A stretch of 21,134 nt of DNA, from assembly GCA_964425255.1 (NCBI GenBank), contig CAYRMV010000050.1, forward strand, positions 1-21,134, in the 5' to 3' direction. This document shows positions 14,442 to 20,961 of the stretch, one piece after another. How positions within the stretch are numbered: the first letter of the stretch is position 1; each line of letters opens with the position of its first letter. Below the pieces are notes generated by a model. It was not told where the DNA came from. It was given only the letters and a program-made list of their open reading frames with translations, and ran no database searches. A program made the position numbers and the translations under genes. This DNA comes from CAYRMV01 sp964425255 (lineage in GTDB: Bacteria > Bacteroidota > Bacteroidia > Flavobacteriales_D > Crocinitomicaceae).

Positions 14442-16127
14442 TTATTTAATCAATTTTCTATATTTAATTCGTTTTGGTGCAGTATCGCCCAAGCGTTTTT
14501 TCTTGTTTTCTTCGTATTCAGAATAAGAACCTTCAAACCAATACACCTGTGAATCGCCTTCGAAAGCCAAAATGTGTGTACAAATACGATCCAAGAACCA
14601 ACGGTCGTGGGAAATGACAACTGCACAACCAGCAAAATTCAAAATTCCTTCTTCCAAGGCACGCAAAGTATTCACGTCAATATCATTCGTTGGCTCATCC
14701 AACAACAATACATTCGCTTCTGTCATCAAAGTCATGGCAAGATGCAAACGATTTCGCTCACCTCCTGACAAAATTCCAACCTTTTTGTTCTGATCAGAAC
14801 CATTGAAATTGAATTTAGAAATATAAGCACGTGCATTTACTTTTTGGTTTCCTATTTCAATCAAATCATTTCCGCCTGCGATCACCTCAAAGACTGTTTT
14901 TTCTGGATGAATGTCTTTGTGCGTTTGATCTACGTATCCAATTTTCACTGTATCACCAACAGAAAACTTACCGCTATCCGGTTGTAATTCGTTCATAATC
15001 ATTTTGAAAATGGTCGTTTTACCTGCACCGTTTGGCCCGATAACTCCAACAATTCCCGCTGGAGGAAGTTTGAAATTCAAATCATCGTACAACAATTTGT
15101 CACCAAATGCTTTTGCAACGTGCTCAGCATCGATTACATTATTCCCCAAACGAGGACCATTTGGAATTGGAATTTCAAGCGTTTCTTCTTTGTCTTTCAA
15201 TTCTTCAGAAAGCATTTTGTCGTAATTCGCCAAACGAGCTTTGCTTTTTGCTTGTCGCCCTTTTTGGTTCATTCGCACCCATTCCAACTCTTTTTCGAGC
15301 ATTTTTTGTCGTTTGGAAGCTTGTTTTTCCTCTTCTTTCAAGCGTTTTGATTTTTGCTCTAGCCAAGAGGAGTAATTTCCTTTCCACGGAATTCCTTCTC
15401 CACGATCCAACTCTAAAATCCATCCGGCAACATTATCTAAGAAATAACGGTCGTGGGTAACAGCAATTACTGTTCCTTGATATTGTTGCAAATGTTGTTC
15501 TAACCAATCGATTGATTCAGCATCTAAGTGGTTGGTCGGCTCATCCAAGAGCAAAACATCTGGATTTTTCAACAACAATCGACACAAAGCAACGCGACGT
15601 CTTTCTCCTCCAGACAAAACGTCCACTTTTTGGTCATCTGGCGGACAGCGCAATGCATCCATCGCACGTTCCAATTTGGTATCCAATTCCCATGCATCTA
15701 AAGCATCAATTCGATCTTGCACTTGTGCTTGACGAGCAATTAATTTGTCCATTTTGTCGGGATCATTCAACACTTCTTCATCCATGAAAAGATTGTTGAT
15801 TTCCTCGTATTCTTTCAAAACATCAACTGTTTCTTGTACCCCTTCCATCACGATTTCTTTGACCGTTTTGTTTGGATCCAATTCAGGTTCCTGCGGAAGG
15901 TAACCAACCGTGTATCCATCAGCAAAAACAACATCTCCGATAAAAGATTTGTCGATTCCAGCGATGATTTTCATTACCGTTGATTTACCTGAACCATTTA
16001 AACCAATGATTCCGATTTTCGCTCCATAAAAAAAGGATAAGTGAATGTTTTTGATTATTTGTTTTCCTGTTGGTGTGTTTTTACTCACTCCCACCATCGA
16101 AAATATGATCTTTTTATCGTCAGACAT
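14442..16127 (-). CDS. ettA: Energy-dependent translational throttle protein EttA (ABC-F ATPase)
   Basis: Soluble ABC-F ATPase that binds the ribosomal E site and tunes entry into elongation according to ATP/ADP. The 561-residue protein has two ATPase domains and no membrane segment. The first has Walker A GLNGSGKST (42-50), signature LSGGE (171-175) and Walker B LLLDEPTNH (192-200). The second has GPNGAGKTT (364-372), LSGGE (453-457) and LLLDEPTND (474-482). Between them lies a charged coiled region (about 255-310) corresponding to the ribosome-contacting linker, then the EttA-type IPNGPRLGNNVIDAEHV. Length matches E. coli EttA. It has a good promoter about 20 bases before the ATG and a hairpin terminator after the stop. 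Confidence 0.96.
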   Translation of the reverse strand: MSDDKKIIFSMVGVSKNTPTGKQIIKNIHLSFFYGAKIGIIGLNGSGKSTVMKIIAGIDKSFIGDVVFADGYTVGYLPQEPELDPNKTVKEIVMEGVQETVDVLKEYEEINNLFMDEEVLNDPDKMDKLIARQAQVQDRIDALDAWELDTKLERAMDALRCPPDDQKVDVLSGGERRRVALCRLLLKNPDVLLLDEPTNHLDAESIDWLEQHLQQYQGTVIAVTHDRYFLDNVAGWILELDRGEGIPWKGNYSSWLEQKSKRLKEEEKQASKRQKMLEKELEWVRMNQKGRQAKSKARLANYDKMLSEELKDKEETLEIPIPNGPRLGNNVIDAEHVAKAFGDKLLYDDLNFKLPPAGIVGVIGPNGAGKTTIFKMIMNELQPDSGKFSVGDTVKIGYVDQTHKDIHPEKTVFEVIAGGNDLIEIGNQKVNARAYISKFNFNGSDQNKKVGILSGGERNRLHLAMTLMTEANVLLLDEPTNDIDVNTLRALEEGILNFAGCAVVISHDRWFLDRICTHILAFEGDSQVYWFEGSYSEYEENKKKRLGDTAPKRIKYRKLIK

Positions 16128-16146
16128 AAGGATAATTTTAAGGATT

Positions 16147-16176
16147 CAAAGGTACAAAAATTGCTTTAGTTCACAA
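16147..16176 (-). promoter_or_regulatory. Promoter of ettA (TTG-N19-TACCTTTG)
   Basis: On the minus strand TTG (16176-16174) and TACCTTTG (16154-16147) are 19 bases apart, fitting the Bacteroidota consensus closely. The leader would be about 14 bases. Confidence 0.75.
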
Positions 16177-16227
16177 GGACTGATACTGATAGAAAGTAAA
16201 GAAATCTCAATAAATTTCACTTTAAAC

Positions 16228-16254
16228 AAAAAAAGAGCGCCGAAGCACTCTTTT
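16228..16254 (-). terminator. Terminator with a UUCG tetraloop after the small membrane-protein gene
   Basis: On the minus strand GAGTGC (16250-16245), loop TTCG (16244-16241) and GCGCTC (16240-16235) form a C(UUCG)G-capped stem. A-T pairs extend it and a run of seven T residues (16234-16228) follows. It lies 20 bases after the stop of the upstream gene. The plus strand has only four T residues, so a weak action on that strand is possible. Confidence 0.9.
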
Positions 16255-16274
16255 GAAATTCAATCTTTTCGAAA

Positions 16275-16751
16275 TTAATCTAAGGTGTCAATACTGTTTG
16301 AAAATCCACCTTTTGATTTTGGTGTATTCTTCAATTCATTTTTGTAACCAGCTGTTTTCACCCAAAACACGATAAACAAAACAAATTGAGCCAAACCAGC
16401 TAAAGTACCGATAAAAGGTAAAAATCCTAGAACTCCACAAATCGCCATGACAAGCCCAATTGATTTGCCAAAATCACCTGTTGTATCTAAACCTCTATCG
16501 CTGTATTCATTGTAAGTTGATTCTGAGATTTTTGGATACAGAATAAACGGATAAATCAAATTGAAAATAGGAATAAACATCAACCAAACATTCCCAGGTT
16601 CAACAGAACGGTTTTCAGGCGAAATTTGCTTAAGTAGATTTTGTAAATTTAATAGATAAAGAACTGCAACCGTGATTGATCCAGCAAGAATTAAGAATAA
16701 AATTGCTAAAAAAGGGCCACTAGTTAAAATGTCTAATTCAGATCCATACAT
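16275..16751 (-). CDS. Uncharacterised multi-pass membrane protein
   Basis: 158 residues with four likely membrane segments: about 11-33, 54-73, 96-113 and 115-135. The first loop holds SPENRSVEPGNVWLMFIPIF and the second KISESTYNEYSDRGLDTTGD. The pattern resembles small Bacteroidota membrane proteins annotated as hypothetical, with a conserved PGNVWLMFIPIFNLIYPF-type stretch, but I do not recognise a named family or function. The C-terminal tail is short, polar and cytosolic or periplasmic depending on topology. ATG at 16751-16749 is downstream of the SpoU methyltransferase gene with a 50-base gap containing a weak promoter-like box, and the gene ends in a UUCG-capped terminator. Confidence 0.75.
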   Translation of the reverse strand: MYGSELDILTSGPFLAILFLILAGSITVAVLYLLNLQNLLKQISPENRSVEPGNVWLMFIPIFNLIYPFILYPKISESTYNEYSDRGLDTTGDFGKSIGLVMAICGVLGFLPFIGTLAGLAQFVLFIVFWVKTAGYKNELKNTPKSKGGFSNSIDTLD

Positions 16752-16774
16752 AGTTTTATAGTTTAAAATTTGAA

Positions 16775-16782
16775 CGAATATA
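16775..16782 (-). promoter_or_regulatory. Possible promoter -7 box of the membrane-protein gene (TATATTCG)
   Basis: On the minus strand TATATTCG differs by one base from TAnnTTTG and lies 23 bases before the ATG. No -33 TTG is found at proper spacing. Co-transcription with the upstream methyltransferase gene is the alternative. Confidence 0.3.
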
Positions 16783-16801
16783 ATTAAAATTTCAATTCTG
16801 G

Positions 16802-17284
16802 TTATTCTTCTCGGTGGTTGGGTGGAAAAATAGTTGGCAATTTGCTCACGCGATCATGCACAACAATACTTCCTGTAACAGCCACGTTTAGTGATGAATT
16901 GCCCGGTAATTTGATTAATTGATGGCATTTTTCGAGAATAAAATCGGGTAATCCAGCATCTTCTGCGCCTAATAAATAAATGGCTCTTTTCGGGTGATTG
17001 TATTCATGCAACATTGCTGCTTTTTCGTTTAATTCTACTCCTACCAAGCGACAATCATACGGAATGTTTTCACACAAATCTTCGATGGAATCGTAATGGA
17101 AAAGTGGAATTCGCGACCAAGTGCGCACCACATCCGAAGTTTGTTTTTTGTAGCGTTTGCCTACAGTAAAAATGTACTGCGCTCCCAAAATATAAGCCGT
17201 TCTCCACAAAGTACCAATGTTGTGTTCCGTTTTGGGATTGTAAATGCCAATAGCAAAATATCCGTGTGTATTGTTTGTGATCAT
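16802..17284 (-). CDS. SpoU/TrmH-family RNA 2'-O-methyltransferase
   Basis: SPOUT-fold, S-adenosylmethionine-dependent RNA 2'-O-ribose methyltransferase; target RNA (tRNA or rRNA) is not determinable here. The 160-residue product shows the three SpoU motifs in order: motif 1 NPKTEHNIGTLWRTA, motif 2 IYLLGAEDAGLP and motif 3 LPGNSSLNVAVTGSIVVHDR, which forms the knotted cofactor site. The size matches minimal single-domain members (TrmL-like length), without the N-terminal RNA-binding extension of TrmH or RlmB. ATG at 17284-17282 is preceded four bases upstream by a TATCTTTG box, predicting a nearly leaderless transcript. Confidence 0.9.
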   Translation of the reverse strand: MITNNTHGYFAIGIYNPKTEHNIGTLWRTAYILGAQYIFTVGKRYKKQTSDVVRTWSRIPLFHYDSIEDLCENIPYDCRLVGVELNEKAAMLHEYNHPKRAIYLLGAEDAGLPDFILEKCHQLIKLPGNSSLNVAVTGSIVVHDRVSKLPTIFPPNHREE

Positions 17285-17288
17285 TGAG

Positions 17289-17296
17289 CAAAGATA
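17289..17296 (-). promoter_or_regulatory. Probable methyltransferase promoter -7 box (TATCTTTG), four bases from the ATG
   Basis: On the minus strand TATCTTTG is followed by CTCA and the ATG. The box is a full match to TAnnTTTG, but no good -33 TTG is present. Transcription should start at or within a few bases of the start codon. Confidence 0.5.
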
Positions 17297-17413
17297 ATGA
17301 AATCACTTTCGAATTGAATTTCGATTTACCATCTGTCGAAAATTGAAAAGCTTATGTGGGGAAATTGAGTTTTAAAAATGGGTAAGTTTGATTATAAAAA
17401 TTTTAGTAGATCT

Positions 17414-17460
17414 GAGATGTAAAATCATTTTCGTTGATTTATCTTTTTGTTGTACATCTC
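17414..17460. repeat. Inverted repeat spanning the end of the toxin gene
   Basis: GAGATGTA (17414-17421) and TACATCTC (17453-17460) are a perfect 8-bp inverted repeat. On the minus strand an inner 6-bp pair AAATCA / TGATTT stacks next to one arm, giving a bulged hairpin that covers the toxin stop codon. The 3' side lacks a continuous T-run, so it is a possible mRNA-end structure rather than a clear terminator. Confidence 0.5.
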
Positions 17461-17769
17461 GCAAGGGAAAAAATCAGTTATGTAAATAGTTTTATTCCGC
17501 TCATCGATGTAGTAAATAACTTTAACGTTTAATCTTTTTGTTCGTTCAAAAAGCAAAAATCGATAATCTTCATATCGTTCAGTCAAGTTTGGTTCAATTT
17601 TGCCTAAATATGGAAACTTTTTTAATACAACAGGAAATTCTAGAAGATCTAAAGCAATTTGATTTGCTCGATGATTGGAATGAAATTCAAAAACATACTC
17701 TAATACCTCAAAATAGGCTCGTTCACCAAATGAAGTAATAATTATTTCAAATTCTTGTTCTTCAACCAT
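17425..17769 (-). CDS. RelE/ParE-family toxin-like protein
   Basis: 114 residues with the layout of RelE/ParE-fold toxins: EFEIIITSFGERAYFEVLEY (first strand and helix), a second helix with HRANQIALDLLEFP, then YEDYRFLLFERTKRLNVKVI and YYIDERNKTIYITDFFPC, the C-terminal strands. The ending ITDFF and a preceding strand of Tyr/Ile residues are typical of Bacteroidota RelE/ParE annotations. Whether it cleaves mRNA or targets gyrase cannot be told, and catalytic residues are not certain. The ATG (17769-17767) lies inside the end of the upstream 71-residue gene (28-base overlap), the usual antitoxin-toxin order. An inverted repeat covers its stop codon. Confidence 0.75.
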   Translation of the reverse strand: MVEEQEFEIIITSFGERAYFEVLEYVFEFHSNHRANQIALDLLEFPVVLKKFPYLGKIEPNLTERYEDYRFLLFERTKRLNVKVIYYIDERNKTIYITDFFPCEMYNKKINQRK

Positions 17770-17957
17770 TGTGAAACCTCATTACTAAAATCTGAATAGG
17801 TGCGCGTTTTCCCATGACTTATATCCTGCTCTGAAGTATCTGCACGAGCATTCATTTCTAAATCTGTCATGTATGCTTCTAACTTCAAAATAGTTTGCTC
17901 ATGTTTAAGCTTCATAAAACGCTCGATTAGACCTAATTTTTTTGCCTCTAAACTCAT
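17742..17957 (-). CDS. Putative antitoxin, partner of the RelE/ParE-like toxin
   Basis: A 71-residue protein starting MSLEAKKLGLIERFMKLKHE, a helical start of the type seen in small Bacteroidota antitoxins (MSxEAKKxxLIxWxxxL...). A polar, flexible second half follows (TSEQDISHGKTRTYSDFSNE, then VSQWLKNKNLK) that could wrap the toxin. Assignment rests on position (directly upstream, 28-base overlap), size and the N-terminal pattern; no named DNA-binding domain such as RHH or AbrB is evident. Upstream lies a short palindrome that could be an autoregulatory operator. Confidence 0.7.
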   Translation of the reverse strand: MSLEAKKLGLIERFMKLKHEQTILKLEAYMTDLEMNARADTSEQDISHGKTRTYSDFSNEVSQWLKNKNLK

Positions 17958-17965
17958 TTCTTCTG

Positions 17966-17980
17966 TTTATAATGTATAAA
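17966..17980. promoter_or_regulatory. Candidate operator palindrome upstream of the antitoxin gene
   Basis: TTTATA (17966-17971) and TATAAA (17975-17980) form a 6-bp inverted repeat around ATG, 9 bases before the antitoxin start codon. This is where toxin-antitoxin complexes often bind to repress their operon. AT-rich DNA makes chance palindromes likely. Confidence 0.3.
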
Positions 17981-18108
17981 AGTACAAATTCATTTTTAAT
18001 TTTCAGAAACATGATTACGTATATTAACACATAATTGCAATATCAAATAGATTCGCTCGTGGTAAACCAAATTAGTACAAAAATGTAAATATTAAATTCT
18101 TATTTTCC

Positions 18109-18116
18109 TATCTTTG
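18109..18116 (+). promoter_or_regulatory. Possible promoter -7 box of the 250-residue orphan gene (TATCTTTG)
   Basis: TATCTTTG is a full match to TAnnTTTG, 43 bases before the ATG at 18160. No -33 TTG is seen at 17-23 bases upstream. CTTTG-GATT-CAAAG (18112-18125) overlapping the box is a short inverted repeat that could be an operator. Confidence 0.4.
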
Positions 18117-18159
18117 GATTCAAAGAACCTTAGAAACAATTCTAACATCACTATTTCAC

Positions 18160-18912
18160 ATGTTTTTCCATAAAAAAAATCCAAATTACGATGAATACGA
18201 TAGCATAATTTCATCAATCAATACTTCTTACAACAATTTCAAAATAGATTCCTCCCGATTCTCTTCTTTCCGATTTTTTCAAACGCTAGCAGAATTTGAG
18301 TCCTTTGCTTACTCTTTGGCAACATATTATGATGTAGAAATCGAATTGAACTATGTGGAGGAAATCAATGAAATTGAATTTAATCTTCCTCGTTTGTTTG
18401 TTTGGAAAGAAATTGAAACCGAAAATAAAATAAAACACTCCATTGGAATAACTCCATTTGGCGTTCAACAACTTGAATTGTTAGTCTGTGAATTCATTTT
18501 GTTAATGACAGAAATAAAAGTCTCTTCGGATGGATTCATTGCTTTTGATCAAGAATACCTCGATGATTATGAGAGATTGATTAGACCTTATCTTTTCCAT
18601 GTGGCCATTTATTTTGGTTTAGGTGAATTTTTCATCGTAAGGTACTGGATTTCGGGAAGCTATCACATGAAATCAAGCGATGAGGACCTATGCTTCAAAT
18701 ACCATGTTCCCTTACACAAGGACGAACTTTGCTACGCTCACACCATGTTCCTAATTAGCAATGAATTAGAAATGGATTTCAGCAAATTTGAATTAGACCC
18801 AAGTTTAAAAAAAGAAATCAAAAAGGCCACAAATTACATACAAAAAGGAAAATCGAATTACTACAATTACCTAAAAATGAAGCTATCTTCAAACTTTAAA
18901 TGGAATAGGTAG
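18160..18912 (+). CDS. Orphan protein of unknown function, 250 residues
   Basis: I do not recognise a family. The product has no signal peptide and no clear membrane segment. It is rich in aromatic residues and in Glu/Asp (for example YVEEINEIEFNLPRLFVWKE), with a hydrophobic stretch near 108-118 (LELLVCEFILLM). A central part YLFHVAIYFGLGEFFIVRYW precedes GSYHMKSSDEDLCFKYHVPL. The C-terminus is Lys-rich and helical (KKEIKKATNYIQKGKSNYYN). It probably is a soluble mixed alpha/beta protein. The frame is long, starts at ATG after a plausible promoter box, and is low in GC compared with the housekeeping genes. It follows the divergent toxin-antitoxin operon, suggesting a variable locus. A role as an immunity or contact-effector-linked protein is possible but unsupported. 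Confidence 0.75.
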   Translation: MFFHKKNPNYDEYDSIISSINTSYNNFKIDSSRFSSFRFFQTLAEFESFAYSLATYYDVEIELNYVEEINEIEFNLPRLFVWKEIETENKIKHSIGITPFGVQQLELLVCEFILLMTEIKVSSDGFIAFDQEYLDDYERLIRPYLFHVAIYFGLGEFFIVRYWISGSYHMKSSDEDLCFKYHVPLHKDELCYAHTMFLISNELEMDFSKFELDPSLKKEIKKATNYIQKGKSNYYNYLKMKLSSNFKWNR

Positions 18913-19072
18913 TAAGATAAAATCAACTTTTGATTGGAATATAATTTCAATTTTTCAAAATAAACATTCGCCATTTAGACGATTTATCTCGCTCAATTTC
19001 AACTACCTACTAAAATAAACTTCCCACATTCAATCGTAAAATTGTTAAATTTTGATACTATCTTTATTTAGA

Positions 19073-19105
19073 TTGAATCTAATTAAAAATTTTGACTTAC
19101 ATTTG
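19073..19105 (+). promoter_or_regulatory. Promoter of the Cys-rich gene (TTG-N22-TACATTTG)
   Basis: TTG at 19073-19075 and TACATTTG at 19098-19105 are 22 bases apart, within the range for Bacteroidota promoters. The ATG at 19127 would have a leader of about 15 bases. The longer frame that begins at 19052 would start upstream of the promoter, so the ATG at 19127 is preferred. Confidence 0.6.
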
Positions 19106-19126
19106 CGTAGAATAATTCTAAATAGG

Positions 19127-19282
19127 ATGAAGCAAGCATTGATATCAACCAAAGGGTTTCAAAATTTACCAGAAGAAATGGTCAATTACAGCTGTTCAAA
19201 TTGTTCGTGTGACAAGAAAAAAGATTGTTGCAAAAAATACAAACGAAAAGGAGTTCATTGTAAAAAATGTCCCAAATTATAA
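19127..19282 (+). CDS. Small Cys/Lys-rich protein, 51 residues
   Basis: After a short ordinary start (MKQALISTKGFQNLPEEMVN) comes a compact cluster with seven cysteines (C23, C26, C28, C34, C35, C45, C48) and H44. They are arranged C-x2-C-x-C, CC and HC-x2-C among many lysines: YSCSNCSCDKKKDCCKKYKR then KGVHCKKCPKL. This composition suggests metal binding, such as a zinc-ribbon-like or metallothionein-like fold, or disulphides; I cannot name a family with certainty. There is no signal peptide, so a cytosolic metal-binding role is more likely than a secreted knot. It has its own promoter and is followed by the promoter of the next gene. Confidence 0.7.
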   Translation: MKQALISTKGFQNLPEEMVNYSCSNCSCDKKKDCCKKYKRKGVHCKKCPKL

Positions 19283-19305
19283 GTGACAAACTAAGTTCGT
19301 TTTCA

Positions 19306-19313
19306 TACCTTTG
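19306..19313 (+). promoter_or_regulatory. Probable promoter -7 box (TACCTTTG), five bases from the next ATG
   Basis: TACCTTTG is a full match to the -7 consensus and is separated from the ATG at 19319 by five bases (ATGGA). No -33 TTG lies at normal spacing. It predicts a leaderless or near-leaderless transcript for the following operon. Confidence 0.5.
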
Positions 19314-19318
19314 ATGGA

Positions 19319-19822
19319 ATGAAAATTGTCATTTTATCAATCGTTTTATTTCCATTTATACTCGGAAAAGCTTTCTCTCAGGAGAATAAAAATATGCAAT
19401 TGAGTTCCACAATAACATACCTCCCACTCGACTTTTTTCACCGTTTTCAAGTTCAAAAAAACACCAACAACTGGGATTTTTCTGTCAAACTAGGTTATGG
19501 AATAAACCGTACTTTGTTTCAAAAACGACTTTTCCCACAAATAGGTTTATATGCAGGTTATTTCGTCCTATCGAAAAATAAAACGCACCTTTCCACCGGG
19601 ATTTCGTATCAAATGTTTACACTCAAACTAGTTGATTCTCATACTTTTTGGCAAGAACCTGCTTTGGCATATCATTTCCAATACGGTGAAAAATGGCGCT
19701 TGATTCAAGAAGCAACTTTCGGATATCGTTTCGAGAATTATCGGTCCCAATTCAGCCAAAATCGAACAAATGTAGGCTCATTATCTTATTCTTTTTCAAT
19801 TGGTTTGGCGTATGCGTGGTAA
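19319..19822 (+). CDS. Small exported protein, probable outer-membrane beta-barrel
   Basis: 167 residues. A signal peptide (MKIVILSIVLFPFILGKAFS, cleavage near AFS-Q) is followed by alternating polar/hydrophobic strands such as WDFSVKLGYGI, FPQIGLYAGYFVL, HLSTGISYQMFTL and SLSYSFSIGLAYAW. The protein ends in an aromatic residue (AYAW), as many outer-membrane barrels do. This points to a small barrel of about eight strands, but no specific family is recognised. It overlaps the next gene by 11 bases, so the two are translationally coupled and probably act in the same envelope process. Confidence 0.75.
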   Translation: MKIVILSIVLFPFILGKAFSQENKNMQLSSTITYLPLDFFHRFQVQKNTNNWDFSVKLGYGINRTLFQKRLFPQIGLYAGYFVLSKNKTHLSTGISYQMFTLKLVDSHTFWQEPALAYHFQYGEKWRLIQEATFGYRFENYRSQFSQNRTNVGSLSYSFSIGLAYAW

Positions 19823-20615
19823 ATTTCTTCTTTTCGTTCTTTCCGTTGGATTCATCCAATGCAACAAAAAAGAACAATTTACTCAGACTAAGATAATTGG
19901 TCATGCAGGCATGGGTCTTGGACAAGCGAACAGTGTTTTTGTCGACAATTCGAAAGAAAGTATTCAAATGGCTTTGGATCAAACGGGTTGTTTGGGTGTT
20001 GAAGTTGATTTACAAATGGCTGCTGACGGTTCAACTTGGTTGTTTCATGATTTTGAACTCGATCAAAGAACGAATTTACAAGGGTGTATTCCAGATAAAA
20101 CTTCTCTGGAAATGAAAAACGGAGAATACAAAACTTGGAAAAAAGAAAAAATTGCTTCGACTGACATTTTACAACAGCTTTCTACTCAAAACCAAACATT
20201 GATCCTTGATTTAAAACCAGTTAATACTTGCAAAAACACCTATTTAGATCCTTCGTCGTGGAAAGAAGAAATTAAAAAATTACAACAGTCGAGTAATTTC
20301 AATGAAATAATTTGTATTTCAACTTATTACAACTGGATTAATCAAATAAACGATACCAGTATTTCGCTTTACTACGAATTATCCGACCCAAACGAAATCC
20401 TTTCTCATTGGAGTCAATATGAATTCATCGATGGATTCGTATTTCGAAATAGAGACATTTCCAAAGATCAAATAATCCAACTTCACCAACTTGGAAAAAA
20501 AGTAATTATCTTTGATGTTCGTTCTCCCAAAAAAATTCGTGAAGCGCTTCGGAAAAACCCCGATTACTTGATCACGGACGACCTGAGAGCGACACTCATA
20601 GAAATAGCAAAATGA
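19812..20615 (+). CDS. Glycerophosphodiester phosphodiesterase-like lipoprotein
   Basis: 267 residues with a lipoprotein-type signal ending GFIQC (acylated Cys17; Gln before the Cys is unusual). It is followed by a GDPD-type TIM barrel, the fold of enzymes that hydrolyse glycerophosphodiesters. Visible landmarks are H31 in IIGHAGMG (normally HRG), E64 and D66 in GVEVDLQMAADG, and H79 in WLFHDFELDQRTN. LILDLKP and the C-terminal DYLITDDLRATL follow. The canonical Arg after the first His is replaced by Ala32, so activity may differ from classical enzymes. The frame extends upstream to TTG at 19800, but ATG at 19812 gives a proper signal peptide. It overlaps the upstream barrel gene by 11 bases and the downstream SUI1 gene by 4 (ATGA). 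Confidence 0.82.
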   Translation: MRGKFLLFVLSVGFIQCNKKEQFTQTKIIGHAGMGLGQANSVFVDNSKESIQMALDQTGCLGVEVDLQMAADGSTWLFHDFELDQRTNLQGCIPDKTSLEMKNGEYKTWKKEKIASTDILQQLSTQNQTLILDLKPVNTCKNTYLDPSSWKEEIKKLQQSSNFNEIICISTYYNWINQINDTSISLYYELSDPNEILSHWSQYEFIDGFVFRNRDISKDQIIQLHQLGKKVIIFDVRSPKKIREALRKNPDYLITDDLRATLIEIAK

Positions 20616-20959
20616 CAAAAAAAAATAAGCAAACGAATTCTGGTTTTGTGTTTTCAACAAACCCTGATTTTTCCTTCGAAGATGAGTTTCAAACGGATGA
20701 AGAAACGCTTTCTCCCAACCAACAAAAGCTCTATGTTTCAATCGATAAAAAACAACGAGCAGGAAAAGAAGTAACGCTGATAGAAGGTTTTGTGGGAAAT
20801 GAAGAGGATTTAAAAGAATTGGGAAAAATGCTCAAATCGAAGTGTGGCGTTGGTGGATCCGTGAAAGACGGTGAAATCTTGATTCAAGGCAATTTCAGAG
20901 ACAAAGTCATCGAATTGTTGCAAAAAGCTGGATATCAAACGAAACGCAAAGGAGGATAA
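20612..20959 (+). CDS. SUI1/YciH-type translation initiation factor homologue
   Basis: 115 residues. The C-terminal part is the SUI1 (eIF1/YciH) domain: KKQRAGKEVTLIEGFVGNEE, then LKELGKMLKSKCGVGGSVKD and GEILIQGNFRDKVIELLQKA. The CGVGGSVKDGEILIQG signature is typical. Bacterial members resemble eIF1 and are thought to influence start-site selection on the ribosome; the role in Bacteroidota is not established. Residues 1-40 form a polar tail. The ATG overlaps the stop of the GDPD-like gene (ATGA). The final codons encode GG followed by TAA, and their bases (GGAGG) double as a Shine-Dalgarno sequence for the next gene. Confidence 0.92.
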   Translation: MTKKNKQTNSGFVFSTNPDFSFEDEFQTDEETLSPNQQKLYVSIDKKQRAGKEVTLIEGFVGNEEDLKELGKMLKSKCGVGGSVKDGEILIQGNFRDKVIELLQKAGYQTKRKGG

Positions 20960-20961
20960 AT

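Noticed and set aside
15004..15787. Plus-strand open frames opposite ettA
   Set aside because: They mirror conserved ABC-F codons; no domain or start signal supports them.
18913..18960. AATCAA-CTT-TTGATT hairpin after the orphan gene as a terminator
   Set aside because: The stem is only six A/T-rich pairs and has no T-run after it.
19052..19126. N-terminal extension of the Cys-rich protein
   Set aside because: It would start upstream of the TTG-N22-TACATTTG promoter and reads through AT-rich intergenic sequence.
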